The notes: generated by a model from the letters alone, not told the origin. Shown: positions 11,203 through 22,745, counted from the first letter of the stretch. The stretch is 64,000 nt of DNA from Chelonoidis abingdonii (GCF_003597395.2 NC_133771.1:131187859-131251858), one strand, 5' to 3'. A program made the numbers and translations.

Positions 11203-12390
11203 GCCGGTCCCAGGATATTAGAGAGAGGTCAGGGAGATAGCATGTTTTATTGGACCAACTTCTGTTGGTGAGACACAAGCTTCTAAGCTATACCGAACTC
11301 TTCCTCAGAACTGGGAAAGGGAAACTCAATGTTACAGCTAAATACGAGATTGAACAGATAGTTTAGCATACAATCATAGAATATCAGGGTTGGAAGGGAC
11401 CTCAGGAGGTCATCTAGTCCAGCTGCCTGATCAAAGCAGGACCAATCTCCAAATAAATCATCCCAGCCAGGGCTTTGTCAAGCCTGACCTTAAAAACCTC
11501 TAAGGAAGGAGATTCCACCACCTCCCTAGGTAATCCATTCCAGTGCTTCACCACCTGCTTAGTGAAAAAGTTTTTCCTAATATCCAACCTAAACCTCCCC
11601 CACTGTAACTTGAGTTAGCCCTTATTCTAAGAGACCATTCAAGGTGAAGAGGCTCATTAACACTCTTGTAATCATAGGACAAAAAGGAGGGGAGGGGGGT
11701 TAGTGGAGTATAGATTGTTGTAATAATCCAGTCTCTTTATTAAGACCATGATTTTTAGTGTCTTGCAAAGTTATGAATTCAAGCTCCCAGGTGTGTCTTT
11801 TGAAAGTGTTGTAGAGGTTTCCTTTGAGGATGAGGACTGAGAGGTCAAGATACAGAGTGATCGCTTTGTGAAAAGTGTTCACCCCCAGGTGCTAGGGTGT
11901 TGGCTTTTTATCATTTTCCTGTCCAAGTTCATTTAAGAGCCTAATGTTTGTCTGGTTTCACCCACATAATTGATATTGGGGCACTTAGTGCATTGCATGA
12001 GGTACATCACATGTGTAGGACCCACAGATCTTATGTTGGGGTGGGAGGGAGAGTTGTTGGCCATTGTAGCAGTGGAAATGTGCCTGTAGGTTTTGCATCT
12101 GTTGTTTCTGGTGCTGCTTTGAGATGATATATCCTGCTCTGGGGGGAGCTTGCTTCTGATTATGATCTTGGAGAGATTGGCTGGGGTGGGAGGCAGTTAA
12201 GAAGGCCAGAAGAGGGGTTTCAGGAAAGCTTTCAGGATAGGGTCTCCATAGAGCATGGAATGGGACATAGTAGTTTGATTGTAATCCTTATGGGTTCCAG
12301 TGTGGGGTGGGAGGTGACAATTTGAGTACATAGGTCAGAGGAGGTGGGTGGGGGGAGTCAATTCTGTATTGAAGCAAGTTTTCGCAGGGA
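11203..12390 (-). pseudogene. Penelope-like element (family A), RT C-terminus, GIY-YIG endonuclease and tail
   Basis: Read on the minus strand from about 12390 downward. There is a proline-rich linker. Next comes HVMYLMQCTKCPNINYVGET (about 12005-11945), which is the GIY-YIG endonuclease core of PLEs with its two-cysteine CTKC knuckle and YVG motif. Then comes GGEHFSQSDHS and the segment LEFITLQDTKNHGLNKETG (about 11790-11730). The non-coding tail runs to 11203 and ends in the complement of CAGAAGTTGGTCCAATAAAA and a final ATATCCTGGGACC. Frameshifts and stops throughout make it a pseudogene. The tail is interrupted by a CR1 fragment at about 11370-11630. PLE endonucleases nick the target for reverse transcription. 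Confidence 0.8.
11370..11630 (-). repeat. CR1 LINE 3' fragment inserted in a PLE tail
   Basis: On the plus strand it begins CAATCATAGAATATCAGGG, then TTGGAAGGGACCTCAGGAGG. This is the reverse complement of the conserved CR1 3' end (ATTCTATGATT-type tail). It continues through CCATTCCAGTGCTTCACCAC to AACTTGAGTTAGCCC. The PLE tail is interrupted after GTTTAGCATA and resumes with GACCATTCAAGGTGAAG, so the CR1 is the younger insertion. Confidence 0.85.
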
Positions 12391-12612
12391 TTTGGATGGC
12401 TGGAACCTATGAAGCAAAAACCACAATTGTGGTGAGAGTATATAGAGACTGTCATAATTGACAGCATTGGTGAGTGATGTAGAAAATATACAAATCCAAT
12501 TAATATATTTTCTGATGAAAAGTGCATGGATTCCAGACCACAAGCTCCTGAATTACATAAACTAATGCGGGGTGAAGCACTGCAGATTGCCAGCGTATGC
12601 CCACTAGCATTA
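12391..12612. other. Short unassigned stretch
   Basis: Could include the degraded start of the PLE copy; nothing clear. Confidence 0.3.
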
Positions 12613-12620
12613 GTATACAG

Positions 12621-12903
12621 TAGGGGTTGGCAACCGTTCAGACGCAGTGTGCAAGATCTTCATTTAGTCACTCTGATTTAAGATTTTGCTTGCCAGTAAT
12701 ACATTAACATTTTCAGAAGGTTTCTTTCTACAAGTCTATAATATATAACTAAACTATTGTTGTATGTAAAGGTTTTTAAAATGTTTAGGAAGCTTCATTT
12801 ACAATTAAATTAAAATGCAGAGCCCCCCAGTTTGGTGACCAGGACCTGGGCAGTGTGAGCGCCACTGAAAATCAGCTCACGTACCATAGGTTGCCTACCC
12901 CTG
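12621..12903 (-). mobile_element. hAT MITE (AGGGGTTGGCAA family), 8-bp target duplication
   Basis: Flanked by a perfect 8-bp duplication GTATACAG (12613-12620 and 12904-12911). The left end is TAGGGGTTGGCAACCG and the right end is the complement GGTTGCCTACCCCTG. It is the same family as 57635-57950 in opposite orientation, sharing an AT-rich core with CTATAATATATAACTAAACT and CACTGAAAATCAGCT. It has no coding capacity. Confidence 0.88.
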
Positions 12904-12911
12904 GTATACAG

Positions 12912-13588
12912 AATTAACAGCCAGCAGTTTGATTATTGCAAACAGGTGAACAACCTTCCACAAGATGTCAACACTATACCAAGGTGGCTTCAGCATTCAT
13001 TAAACTCACTGCCTTCAAGGGTATTATTGTGATAATACAGGAAATAGGTATGTTGATTTCCATGTTAACTGGAAAACAGTAAAAATGCTCATTTGTAACA
13101 GAAAATATCACTACTTTTCAACAGGGAAATTGAAATAAATGAAAACAGTTTGTTGCAGCTCCCTAAAGGTAGTATTGCATTTGATCACCAGCCAACTACA
13201 AATGTACCATGATTGGAGGCAGCTGAAAAGGAGTAAGTGGTGATTACAGTTGGATGCTCCCTTGGTGCAACTCCTTCAGCAAACAGAACAAACACTGCTC
13301 ATGTAGAAAGTGAGGCTATACTATGGCTAAAAATTTCTACAGACCATCAATGAGTTTGAGAAGACTGGGTAGCATTGTAAAGGCCATATCAATCTATTTC
13401 CCAATGGAGCTGCAGATTTACTCACTGAGAGCTGATTACTAACGGTCAATCCATCCAACTATTTCAAACACTTCATGAATTACAGAGATAGAAGAGCTGC
13501 TAAAAATCTGATTTAGATTTTTTGCCGAAACTCCACGGACCACTTCTCAGCATGGAATAGTATGTGCAATGCCTTCTAGATCTGATAT
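12912..13588. other. Intronic sequence, nothing recognised
   Basis: AT-rich non-coding DNA without repeat termini or exons that I can see. Confidence 0.5.
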
Positions 13589-13772
13589 AATGCTTATCAG
13601 TTGGTTTCAGTGTACTTTACAAAAGGAGATAGGTATCATTATCCCCATTTTACAGATGGAAAAACTGATGCACAGAGAGGTGAAATGACTTCCCAGGTCA
13701 CCCAGTAAGTCAGTGGCAAAGCACAGATCCAGAGTTTCCTGAATTCCAGTCTAATGCTCTATTCACTAGGAA
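13589..13772 (-). repeat. CORE-SINE/MIR element
   Basis: The plus strand shows CCCCATTTTACAGATGGAAA, then ACTGATGCACAGAGAGGTGA, GTCACCCAGTAAGTCAGTGG and CCAGAGTTTCCTGAATTCCAG. These are in the order expected for the reverse complement of MIR: 3' unit, CORE, then tRNA-related head. It is the best-preserved copy in the window. Confidence 0.85.
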
Positions 13773-14490
13773 ACACGGCCCAGTGGAGGAATGAATTAAA
13801 TGGTATTTATGAGACAGATGAAAGACTACCGAAAGCAGAGCTTATACTTGCCAAAAATCTAATGTTCTACAATTCTTCTTTGAGGGATACTAACATCTAC
13901 TGGCACATGCCGCAGTGAACTCTTGGACAGGATACTGTTTTTGCAACCTCCAACCCTGTTCTTCACATTAAGAGCAGATGATTTGCCCTGGCCTGAACTA
14001 TATAAACGGCTAGATTAAAAAACAGATTAGTTAGTAATGCCAAAAAAATATACAGCAAATGGAAAATGTTCAAAACTTAAGGAAAATCCTTTCATTGTTT
14101 CATAATTATTCCAAAATTGGGCTGATTTCTTTACTAATTTGTTCACATTTCTATGTGGAGAACTTTTAGTATCATATAGATTTTCAACACCTGTGGAAGT
14201 TTTATAGCTTGAAGGATCACCCAGTGCTTTATGGTGCTGATGAGGACTAGTTATCAGTCCATAGGAGAGTTAGGTAGATAAGGAAAAAAACAAAACAAAA
14301 AACAGAAAACCAGTAATGAAGGGTTCTGCTCTAAGTTCCCATTTGACCTAGAGGACACGACTGAGCTGGTCAACAGAATAGGACAGGGACAACTTACAAC
14401 TGCGAAAAATGATCTTTTGATGAACCTGCACAATAAATTCATATGTGAACAATGATGTGCCAATACGGATGTACAGTGCATCCTATCCAT
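13773..14490. other. Intronic sequence, nothing recognised
   Basis: A 130-codon open frame on the minus strand (14646-14254) overlaps this stretch, but it has no family signature and is not flanked by convincing splice sites. Confidence 0.45.
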
Positions 14491-14535
14491 TGTATCTAGC
14501 ACAGAACAGCAGGTATTCTTCCTTTGACCCATCTT
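14491..14535. repeat. Left arm of a dispersed inverted repeat
   Basis: The 45 bp match 14873-14917 in reverse complement at 42 of 45 positions (core CTGCTGTTCTGTGCTAGATA). The arms are 337 bp apart and neither is at a recognisable transposon end. Confidence 0.75.
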
Positions 14536-14872
14536 AATTACAAAGCTAAATATGACAGTAAAGGGGAACTCAAGTGGAGAACCCTTGAGGAATTGTTTGG
14601 TGATGTTCAATGTAGCAATGTAAAGGACAATATTGGGTTTTTCCACCTCTGACTACTCAGCCCAAGAAACGTTTAACATTTTGATGGTATGCCCATTGTA
14701 TCATTGCAGCTGGGTATTTGCATCAGTTAATGTTCAATTAGAACAATAGCTAGCAATCCACACGGAAAGCAGAAGACACTGTTCTTCCTTCTGTACTAGA
14801 AATTTGTCCACAGCATGCAGATGACCTGGAAAATAAGCCAATAGAGTTCACAAAATATTACAAAAAAGGACG

Positions 14873-14917
14873 AAGATAGGTTAAAGGAAGAACACCTGCT
14901 GTTCTGTGCTAGATACA
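14873..14917. repeat. Right arm of a dispersed inverted repeat
   Basis: Partner of 14491-14535. In the coding-like remnant it encodes part of the KEEHLLFCARY segment. Confidence 0.75.
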
Positions 14918-15468
14918 GACTAGAACAATTATCACCACCAACACATCATTTTGAAGGTCACATAGTAAAATATGAAGCAATTGGCAAACATTCTCTACAT
15001 GGAAAGATAATTTTGAGCCAAATGTTTTGCAAGAGCCTCAGATGTCAGAAATTGTAGCTGTTAAGGATGAATATGAAGCTGGTGTTGAAAATAATCCTGT
15101 TTTACATAAGTGGATGGCTGCTGCTGGTATGGGACCAAATGGAGTAGCTAGACAGGTTGAAATTGGAACACATGCTATAGATCTCAGTCACCACTAAAGG
15201 GCCACTTATAATAACTACAACAATCTGGGTGGTCTTCAATCTTTTATATCGACAGCAAAGAGGGATGATATTGATATTCAACAGTATGAAATACGACATG
15301 CAGTCTTTTCTGCAGAGCAGCAGCAGCAGATTTTGGATTTACTACAATTGCAAATAGCTGCCAGACAAAACTGTAATCCAAGGGAAAGTTGGGAAGTTGT
15401 AATAGCACTATGATCAAGCCTATCACTTGAGCTTCTTGTAGCAAATTTGGGTCTGAAATCTTTCAATA

Positions 15469-15490
15469 TTTTTTTTTTTTTTTTTTTTTT
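15469..15490. repeat. Poly-T tract
   Basis: An uninterrupted run of about 22 T followed by AAAAAC, splitting the coding-like remnant. It could be the reverse of a poly-A tail from a small minus-strand retroposon, but no body is recognisable. Confidence 0.7.
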
Positions 15491-16035
15491 AAAAACAGGA
15501 GCTGCAGCTGTGTTTCCAGGGCCACTCATTTATTGTGTTCTACATATTGGAATTTATGGAAACTTGCAAGAGCTAGATAGCAAATTGGATCATAAGTAAC
15601 ACAAGGATTTGGAAACCTGCAATTTTAATGTCCCCGATGAAATGAGTATGATATGCTGCTCACTACTTGAAAAAAATAAAATAAAACAAAAAAACAAAAT
15701 GCAAGATGTAGACAAGTGAACCTGCACATGTCAACCCAACCATTTGGAGGAATACTAATCAATTTGTTGGAGATTTCAAACAGTTGCCAATAGTTCGACA
15801 GTCCATTCTATGGAAACATCTTCAGAGGCACTTTGCAGATCAAGGGCAGTTGCTTTTTTAATACATTTTGAAAAAGGGAAAGAAAAGGTGGAGCCTCTCT
15901 GATTGACAACCAGATAAAACCCAACAATTATCAAGAGTAATTTTAGATAATCTGAGCATGAGTGAAAGCGTAAGAGAAAACTGGTCAAAACGAATGCAAC
16001 AGAAATTTGTTCTGTGGAAGAAATTGCCAGGCATG

Positions 16036-16491
16036 TGTGACAAACTGGGACTGTTCTTACTGTGGTCTGTGAATGCTGAGTCGGGGGTGTTGGCCTGGGA
16101 AGACGGTCTGCACTGAGGGATGGGAGACTGGCTGGAGAGAAAATACCTAAACACATAACGTGAGAACCCAGGAAGGGGTTAGAGGCCAGGTGACACCTCT
16201 GCCCGGTAAGCTGAACAAAGGCTGGAGAGTGAGAAGGGTTTTTTCAGGAGCTGGTTGGGGAATGGAAGGAAGCACAGATAGGGCTCCGACCCCCTCAAGG
16301 GGGCTGTGATGCTCCTGGGACCCAAAGATGTACCTAAGTGGGAGGAGCCTGTTGTCTGTGCCTGCAAAACGTGTCTTAGACTGTGTTCCTGTCATCTAAA
16401 TAAACCTTCTGCTTTACTGGCTAGCTGAGAGTCATGATGAATCGCAGGAAGCCGGGGGTACAGGGCCCTGACTTGCCCGCACTCCGTGACA
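16036..16491 (+). mobile_element. Solo LTR
   Basis: A 456-bp block with short inverted ends TGTGAC...GTGACA, hence TG...CA. It is flanked by near-identical 5-mers GCATG (16031-16035) and GTATG (16492-16496). A polyadenylation signal AATAAA lies at 16399-16404, about 90 bp from the 3' end, as expected for the R region. No internal coding sequence accompanies it. I cannot tell whether it belonged to an endogenous retrovirus or a Ty3/Gypsy element. Confidence 0.75.
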
Positions 16492-16496
16492 GTATG

Positions 16497-19402
16497 TTTA
16501 TGCAATCAGGGTATTTCCCTGAAATACATTTGCAGTTTTTTCTAGATTAAAAATAAATAAAAATCTCTGTATAGTCCTATTGCACTAATACTTTCCTCTC
16601 TTGCTCAGCTTCCTCTTCCTGTTTATGTAGCACAGCCCTAGGGTGAGGCAGGGCCTCTTTGTTACACCCCAAGCTGTTCCAGCCATAGGCTCCAGCCTAT
16701 CCTTTAAAGGAGTAGTACATTCCTTCACAGTGCCTCGATCACCAATTACTTACTGCTAAAAGACCAGAAATGGAACTTGCTCTAGGAGTCAATTTCTTTT
16801 GATTCTGGCTTGGGCTGTGACTAGTCATAGGACTTCCTATTATCCAGAGTTGTTGACATCAGCCAATGTGACATCAGCCGGTTGCACAGACGTAACCTTT
16901 CAAAGAGCCCAAGCATTTCAGGGGGTTTATATTTGACCCTGTGTTGAATCATCAATGGATACAAAATATGAAACCGATAAAATGTAGAGAAGAGGTGTGG
17001 CTTAGACAACTTCAAATTTAGATTAACCTTTGTTTGGGAGCAATGGTGAATCTGGCCTTTGAATCAGTTCTGAGTTCTTCCTCCTAACACCCACCTTCCT
17101 CACGGTTGTGTTATGGTGATTAATTAACCAGTTAACAAGTTTTAAACATGCAAAATACTAAATTATGATTACTGTCATTCAAATCAGTATTCATCGCCCC
17201 CAAACCCCCACCATCTGATATGTTTTGAATTATTTTCCCCTGAATTTAGTAGAGTGCATGTTTCCAAACTGATTAATTTTGGCTGAGCAAAAGGAGGCTC
17301 TATATTCAACTTGATGGCATTTCTCTGTTTGTCCCTATATAACATGATAACTTTGAAAACAACATCTGATGGGGTCTCCAGTGGGTTTCCATCAATTGTT
17401 TAAAGATGGGTAGACCAGTCAATATGTTATTTAAAAACGTACAAGCACACAGTTTTATAATTGCTGCTGACCTGTAGGTATAATTCTACTGAATGACACT
17501 GAGTTCCTATTAAAAAACACCACTGCTGAAGGACAATAGCATTTTAAGAAATTATATAGCCCTAGAGGCTTAAAGTCCTCAGAAATGGGATTTTTTTCCC
17601 CTTAGTGCAGGATCTTAACAATTCTAAGTGCATCATTGGTATGAGGCTATAATTTGATCAGGACCTTATACAATGAGAATTTCCAGCTGGCTTGAATAGA
17701 AAGAGACAATATAACTCGCAAATACTGTGTGATCAGAATTTATTTTTATAGAGAAAAGTTGCCCTCTCATCCAAATCTGAACCTGTGCTCTGAATTACTA
17801 AAGAAACAGCAAGAACTATAAATACACACATACAAAAATTAAGATCTAGATGCAAGTGAGTCAATCTTTAAAGAAGCTCTTTGGAAAGAAGCAGGCATAA
17901 AAAAAGAAAGTTCTAATGATTTTTTTTCCGTATGATTTTTTTTGGTAACTGTTTTGACCTGAAGTCTTTGTGTTGGCTTTTTGAGAAATATTTTGCAATC
18001 AATACTAGCAGCGGTACTTACATTTCTCCAGTTCAGGGTGACATTTTCAGAATATATGTTCTCTTACATAATGAGCTTGTATAACCATGGCTATTTTTTT
18101 TCATGGCATATGGCTACATTCTTCCCAAAAATATCTGTCAAGTGATCCATTAAGAGCATAAACCATATTTTGTTTTTCATATCAGGGTTCCAGCTCTGTC
18201 CACTTTCCAGGTTCAGAACCATGACATTCTGGGACTTGTAGCTCCCAAGGAGCAAGGGACCTGTATGTTAGGCAACAATGGATGTGGTCCAGGTTGCGGG
18301 GGAAATATAAGTGGCAGTCTTCCCTCAGACCCATGGGTGACCAGGGTTGTCCTATTTTGGGTCTCTTGACCTGAAGGGGACAGAACGCACTATTGGGTCT
18401 CTCGAGGTAAACGGTCCTCAAGGGTTTTGGAAAGTTTGGGAAGAGGTTTTGAGGAACAGTACAAGAATGAGGGAGGGCTTAAGAAAAGGCAATGTTTTGG
18501 GCTAGAAAACCAGAGATGATGAGAGAGTAGTTCTGTTCAAAGGTTTAACACAGGCTGTGGAAGAGCCCAGTAGTATAGGACTCTGTACCTATGCACCAAT
18601 GAGTGAAATTTGTTTATTTGGGTGATGTGTTCTTTGTAAACTCTGCACCAAGGGGTGAATGTTTAGAGACTCTGTATTCATGTTGTTTCAGTGGACTTGT
18701 TACAACAGAACCAGAGAAGTTTTAGGGGTTAGCCTCAGGACTAAACTACACAACCACCAACAGGAAACTGAGGCAGGCACAGTGAGGGGGAAAACTGAGT
18801 GAGTTACTGCACCTGATAGCTGAACACGTAAGCCACTGCTACAGTATGGAAACTCCAATTTTTTGATGCATGATGTCCTGAATGACATCTACTATCTGGG
18901 ACTTTTGTATATATATGTGTGTGTTTAATTACCAGTTTGTTATGCCTAATTTAACCTCTGAGAACTCCAAATTCTGTGGAATAAATAAAATTCTTTTTAG
19001 GCTTTTCAGAATCTGTAAATGTTACAGCATAGTCAGCACAGCTGTAAACACCATAAACCAAATAGCTTTTACTCAAGAAGATCACAAACTCTGCAGATAC
19101 AGACTGTGCCATTTGTTCAAGGGATTTAGAAACTTGGGGGAGAGACACCATGCTGTGTGTAAGCTCCATAAACTGCAGTGTGGCAGAAACCGCTGTGCTC
19201 TGGGAGCCAAACAGCTTCTGTTCCTCAAGAAACCTAGAAGCTTCTCACTACAAAGTTTTCAAAATCTGCAGGTATTGCCAGTACAGCTGACCAGATCAGC
19301 AGGTACATCCTGCCTCTGACAAGTCCTTAGGCCCATCTTGCAGACCTTGTAAGATCCATGTTCACCACTATCATTATGAAGTTCAAAAGCACTGATTCAA
19401 AA
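16497..19402. other. Intronic sequence, mostly unassigned
   Basis: No exons seen. 18180-18800 is less AT-rich than its surroundings, with CTGGGACTTGTAGCTCC, and may be an old retroelement, but I could not find ends. A short TATATATGTGTGTG tract lies near 18910. Weak open frames here have no family signature. Confidence 0.4.
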
Positions 19403-19567
19403 ATAGAATAGAATATCAGGGTTAGAAGAGACCTCAGGGGGTCATCTAGTCTAACTCCCTACTTAAAACAGGGCCAATCCCCAACTAAATCCCCAAATGG
19501 CCCCCTCAAGGCTTGAACTCACAACCCTGGCTTTAGCAGGCTAATACTCAAACCACTGAGTTATCCC
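19403..19567 (-). repeat. tRNA-derived SINE with CR1-like 3' tail
   Basis: On the minus strand it starts GGGATAACTCAGTGGTTTGA. This carries an A-box-like AACTCAGTGG, followed by a B-box-like GAGTTCAAGCC about 40 bp later. The 3' half is the CR1-type tail (complement of AATATCAGGGTTAGAAGAGA and CCTCAGG). This head-tail arrangement is that of the turtle pol III SINEs that borrow the 3' end of CR1. It is the best single pointer to Testudines. Confidence 0.8.
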
Positions 19568-20600
19568 TATATGCCTAGGGTGCCACTTACTACAGAACGT
19601 CTTACAGGGCTGTGTCTTCATAATTGAACTCCAGTTAGTCCTTGTATTCCATTACAACAAACTCTTCAGATATGTTTAGTGGAGTTTATAATTTATGTGA
19701 TTCAAAACAGCTCCTAATCAAGGAACTTTGAACCTTTTCTGGCAGAGCTGATGGAGCCTGTAAACACCTTCAGAGCAACAATGAGAATCAAATTAGTAAA
19801 TCTGAACTTCCTGTGTGCCATGTTTCTGATAGAGTACTGAGGAGCCTCACTGCTTCTGTCCTCTGAGTTTCAGTGGGTGTGAAGAGCAGTCCTGATTCAT
19901 TGAAATACTCTAGTTTTTTGTTAAACATTATATTCTTGTCTGTTTTCCAAAAAATACTTTCAAGAAAAATAATTCTTATAGTGTTTAAAATATTTCCACT
20001 TTTTAAGGGCTTATTCAAAACACCTCACAACTTTTAAGAAATTCCTAGACAAGTAGTACTTTAACACAATTTTAAGTTTGAAAAATATAGATTAAACAAA
20101 AAGAACCTCATGTTAATACCTTGGTTTAAAAGAAACACTAAACATCTGAAACTCTGAATTTTCTGACTAAGTTCTGCAAACATCCCTAACTGCAGCCTTG
20201 TATCCTCATTTAGTATCCATCTAACAGATAATACTAAAAATTTGGACGTATTACCAAAGATTTTTCCTCAAGTGAGTGCCTAAAATTAGTTTTCTAAATC
20301 CTTATTTAGGGTTATAAATAAATGGTCCGATTTTCAGAAGTGCTAAGCACCCAGCAGCAAGCACTGAAGGCAATGGGTCATTAAGTAACTAATTTTGGTT
20401 TGATCTATACCCAACTATAGCATTTTCCACTATCAAGTATCCATGCCATAAATATATGACTATTCATACATGTACTATTTTAATACTAGTAAGGGTTATT
20501 TTTCCTATCACACGAGTTTGTGTATACTACTCATATCCTTGCAAATGTTCCATTCTAAGACTGTTTAATATTTAACATCTAATATCAGTTTAAAATACAA
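19568..20600. other. Intronic sequence, nothing recognised
   Basis: AT-rich. A stretch at 20240-20380 (TTTTCAGAAGTGCTAAGCAC) looks like a decayed copy of the hairpin family at 57425-57507. Confidence 0.4.
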
Positions 20601-20700
20601 TACAGCCACAACTGGGGATACATTTGCCCTTGAAGGGGGAGGGACTCCATTATCTAATAGGTCTTTTCCATCTCTAAACACTATGTTTCTCTATAGAGAG
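20601..20700 (+). repeat. Possible CR1 3' tail
   Basis: GGACTCCATTATCTAATAGG, then TCTTTTCCATCTCTAAACAC and TATG resembles the extreme 3' end of CR1-type LINEs in sense orientation. It is short and degraded. Confidence 0.4.
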
Positions 20701-21132
20701 ATATTTGAACTTCAGAGCTCTCTTGGTACAGAACTGGCTCATTGTGAGCCGTGAATACTGGAAACTATTGATTGCTGAAGGTGAAAGGTTCTGTACAGTT
20801 TTTACAATAACCTTTGCTACCACTGAACTCTGGGATCATGCTGAATAATGAGGCATAACTAGCCTGGAGAGATTATCTATTGCTAAAGAATAAGAGATTC
20901 ACCATAAGTGGGTAACCCCTTGGTTAAAACATGCATTGAACGCCTCATACTCTTTACCCACAAACTAGCTCCTCAGACTAATCCAAACAGGCAAGGTTTA
21001 CGGCAGCCTTTTTTAAGCTGTCATCCTCGCCTCCCCCTCCACCCCACTTCCTTTATATTGTTGTAAATTTACCTCCATACAAAAAACCAACCAACCAATA
21101 TGGTTTTTAGGGTTGCAAGGGCTACTCATGGG

Positions 21133-21622
21133 TAAGGCTACGATTATGTCACGGAATCTGTGATTTCCAGATACGTCAGTGATATATTTTCATTTCAGTC
21201 CCGGGGCAGCTCTCAGCTGCCACAGGCAGCCGGGGGGAACTCCCGCCCCCCAGAGTTGCCCAGCTGCCGCAGTTGGCTGGGGTACCACCCTGGAGTATCC
21301 AGCTGCTGTGGGAAGTGGCCCCCCCAGAGCTGCCCAGCTGTCAGTCTGTGGGAGGGTCCTGGACCTCTCAGCCGCCGTAGGCAGTGGAGTACCCCACACC
21401 TCTTAGCAGTGCGGGTGGCGACCCCCTGCAGCTGCCAGTCCGTGGCGGCTCCTGGACCTCTCAGCCACTGTAAGTGTGGGACCCTCTTCCCTCCCCATTT
21501 TGTCAGGGATATTTTTAGTAAAAGTCAGGGACAGGTCACAGGCTTCCGTGAATTTGTAGTTATTGCCCGTGATCTGTCCCTGACTTTTACTAAAAATATC
21601 CATGACAAAAATCTTAGCCTTA
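21133..21622. mobile_element. hAT MITE with long internal hairpin, perfect 8-bp target duplication
   Basis: Flanked by CTCATGGG on both sides (21125-21132 and 21623-21630). The ends are inverted: TAAGGCTACGATTATGTCA versus the complement TAAGGCTAAGATTTTTGTCA, matching the hAT YARNG terminus. The middle is GC-rich (21200-21480). The right half carries a 36-bp inverted repeat (21508-21543 and 21565-21600, 34 of 36 matching) with a 21-nt loop. No coding capacity. Related copies lie at 47109-47433 and 61047-61444. Confidence 0.88.
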
Positions 21623-21630
21623 CTCATGGG

Positions 21631-22097
21631 GAGGTGACATACAGCTTTATGGAGTTCAGTGCAGGGTGGGTAGCACAAAAATAAATAAATAAAATAAAGA
21701 GCCTGGGCAGCAATGGTTTTGCCAGTAATTATTGAATTATAGCTAGCAAGCACTGATGCATTTGCACCCATCATTTGACATGGTAATAAATACCTCAAAT
21801 TGGAGGGATTTCCAGCCCTACTCAGTGTGGGTGGGCAGCGATAATTTAGAAGTCACTTAAAGATCAAATTAAGCTGTCAAAACTATTATCCTCTGTGCCA
21901 AATTCTTTGGAACTTCACTGACAGCAGCTCTCACTGCGGCTCTTAATATTTCCCTTCCTTCACCACACTTCTGGGCTGTCTTCACTTTTGTAACTCAAGT
22001 GAATTGATTGCCAGTTAATTCGAGGCAGATAACATGTTTGTAAGAAGCCAATGCGGACCTCCCCACACCTTTGATCTGGGCTACGAACGTTTGTTCT
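21631..22097. other. Intronic sequence, nothing recognised
   Basis: No exon or repeat terminus seen. Confidence 0.45.
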
Positions 22098-22745
22098 TTA
22101 CCCTATGCTGATACCTAGGGGCACAAAAGTCAGTGAAAAACACACACTCTGACTGGAATCTCCATGCTGTGACTCATCTGAATGGAGCAGGTGGGATCTG
22201 GCAGAGATCACATTCCTGTCATAGCTTCCAGGTGTTACTACCAAAATTTCTGAAAAGCAGCTGTGGAGTATTCTAGGAAGCATGGTGATGTTGTGCAGAT
22301 GCAGGGGGAGGGGAACCAGAAGCATCTGTTCAATGTAAAATTGTTATGGGTGAGTAGGACGTGGATGAGTTTGGCGATGTGTCTTGAGTGGATATTTGAG
22401 TACGATCCATTGTTTTGTAAATATTTGAGGCAGGCAGTGATGCTGTCATTGTGAGGAATGTTGGTGTATAGGGAGGTGACATCCAGGGTGGCAAGGATGG
22501 TGTTCTGAGAGAATTTGTTCATGTTGTGGAGTAAGTCAGTTATGTCCTGGAGGAAGCTGGACATTTGTGCATGAGTGGTTTGAGGATGGTTTCTATTAGT
22601 CCTGATATTCTGTCAGTAAGAGTGCCAGGACCAGGTATGATGGTTTCCCTTGTTTGTGTCTCTTGGGAAGCCTGCAGAAGGTCTCTGGGGTGGGTTCATG
22701 TGGGATGAGGTTGTAGAATTTCTTTTGGCCTTTAAACTACTTCCC
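22098..22745 (-). pseudogene. Penelope-like reverse transcriptase fragment
   Basis: On the minus strand this reads LPKRHKQGKP (about 22680-22650), the PLE counterpart of the LPKxHKxGNP motif. It continues through SSFLQDITDLLHNMNKFSQN and then LATLDVTSLYTNIPHNDSIT (22506-22447), which is RT motif A with the catalytic aspartate in LDVTSLYTNIPH, a hallmark of Penelope-like RTs. The sequence then loses similarity below about 22330. Frameshifts lie upstream of 22564. It is fused head-to-head at about 22745 to the plus-strand 3' part of the same family (22746-24205). Confidence 0.82.

Larger units (their letters stand above)
14770..16030 (+). pseudogene. Unidentified coding-like remnant, possibly a processed pseudogene
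   Basis: Several consecutive plus-strand segments read like real protein with frame changes between them. They are EDTVLPSVLEICPQHADDLE (14771-14830), KEEHLLFCARYRLEQLSPPT (14885-14944), VKDEYEAGVENNPVLHKWMA (15064-15123), KRDDIDIQQYEIRHAVFSAE (15258-15317), QQQILDLLQLQIAARQNCNP (15321-15380) and, after a poly-T run at 15469-15490, FKQLPIVRQSILWKHLQRHF (15778-15837). Amino-acid composition is balanced and stops fall between rather than within these blocks. No introns separate them over about 1.2 kb, which favours a retrocopy or a transposon protein. I do not recognise the parent. A LTR begins directly after it at 16036, which may or may not be related. Confidence 0.4.

Noticed and set aside
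14254..14646. A 130-codon minus-strand open frame
   Set aside because: Cysteine- and phenylalanine-rich composition typical of a chance frame; it covers the arm of an inverted repeat but shows no domain.
18882..19319. A 145-codon plus-strand open frame
   Set aside because: No domain or splice context; overlapping antisense frame equally open.
19500..19567. tRNA gene candidate on the minus strand
   Set aside because: The tRNA-like head continues directly into a CR1-type tail, as in turtle pol III SINEs.
21160..21684. A 174-codon plus-strand open frame
   Set aside because: It spans a hAT MITE including its hairpin and one edge; not a gene.
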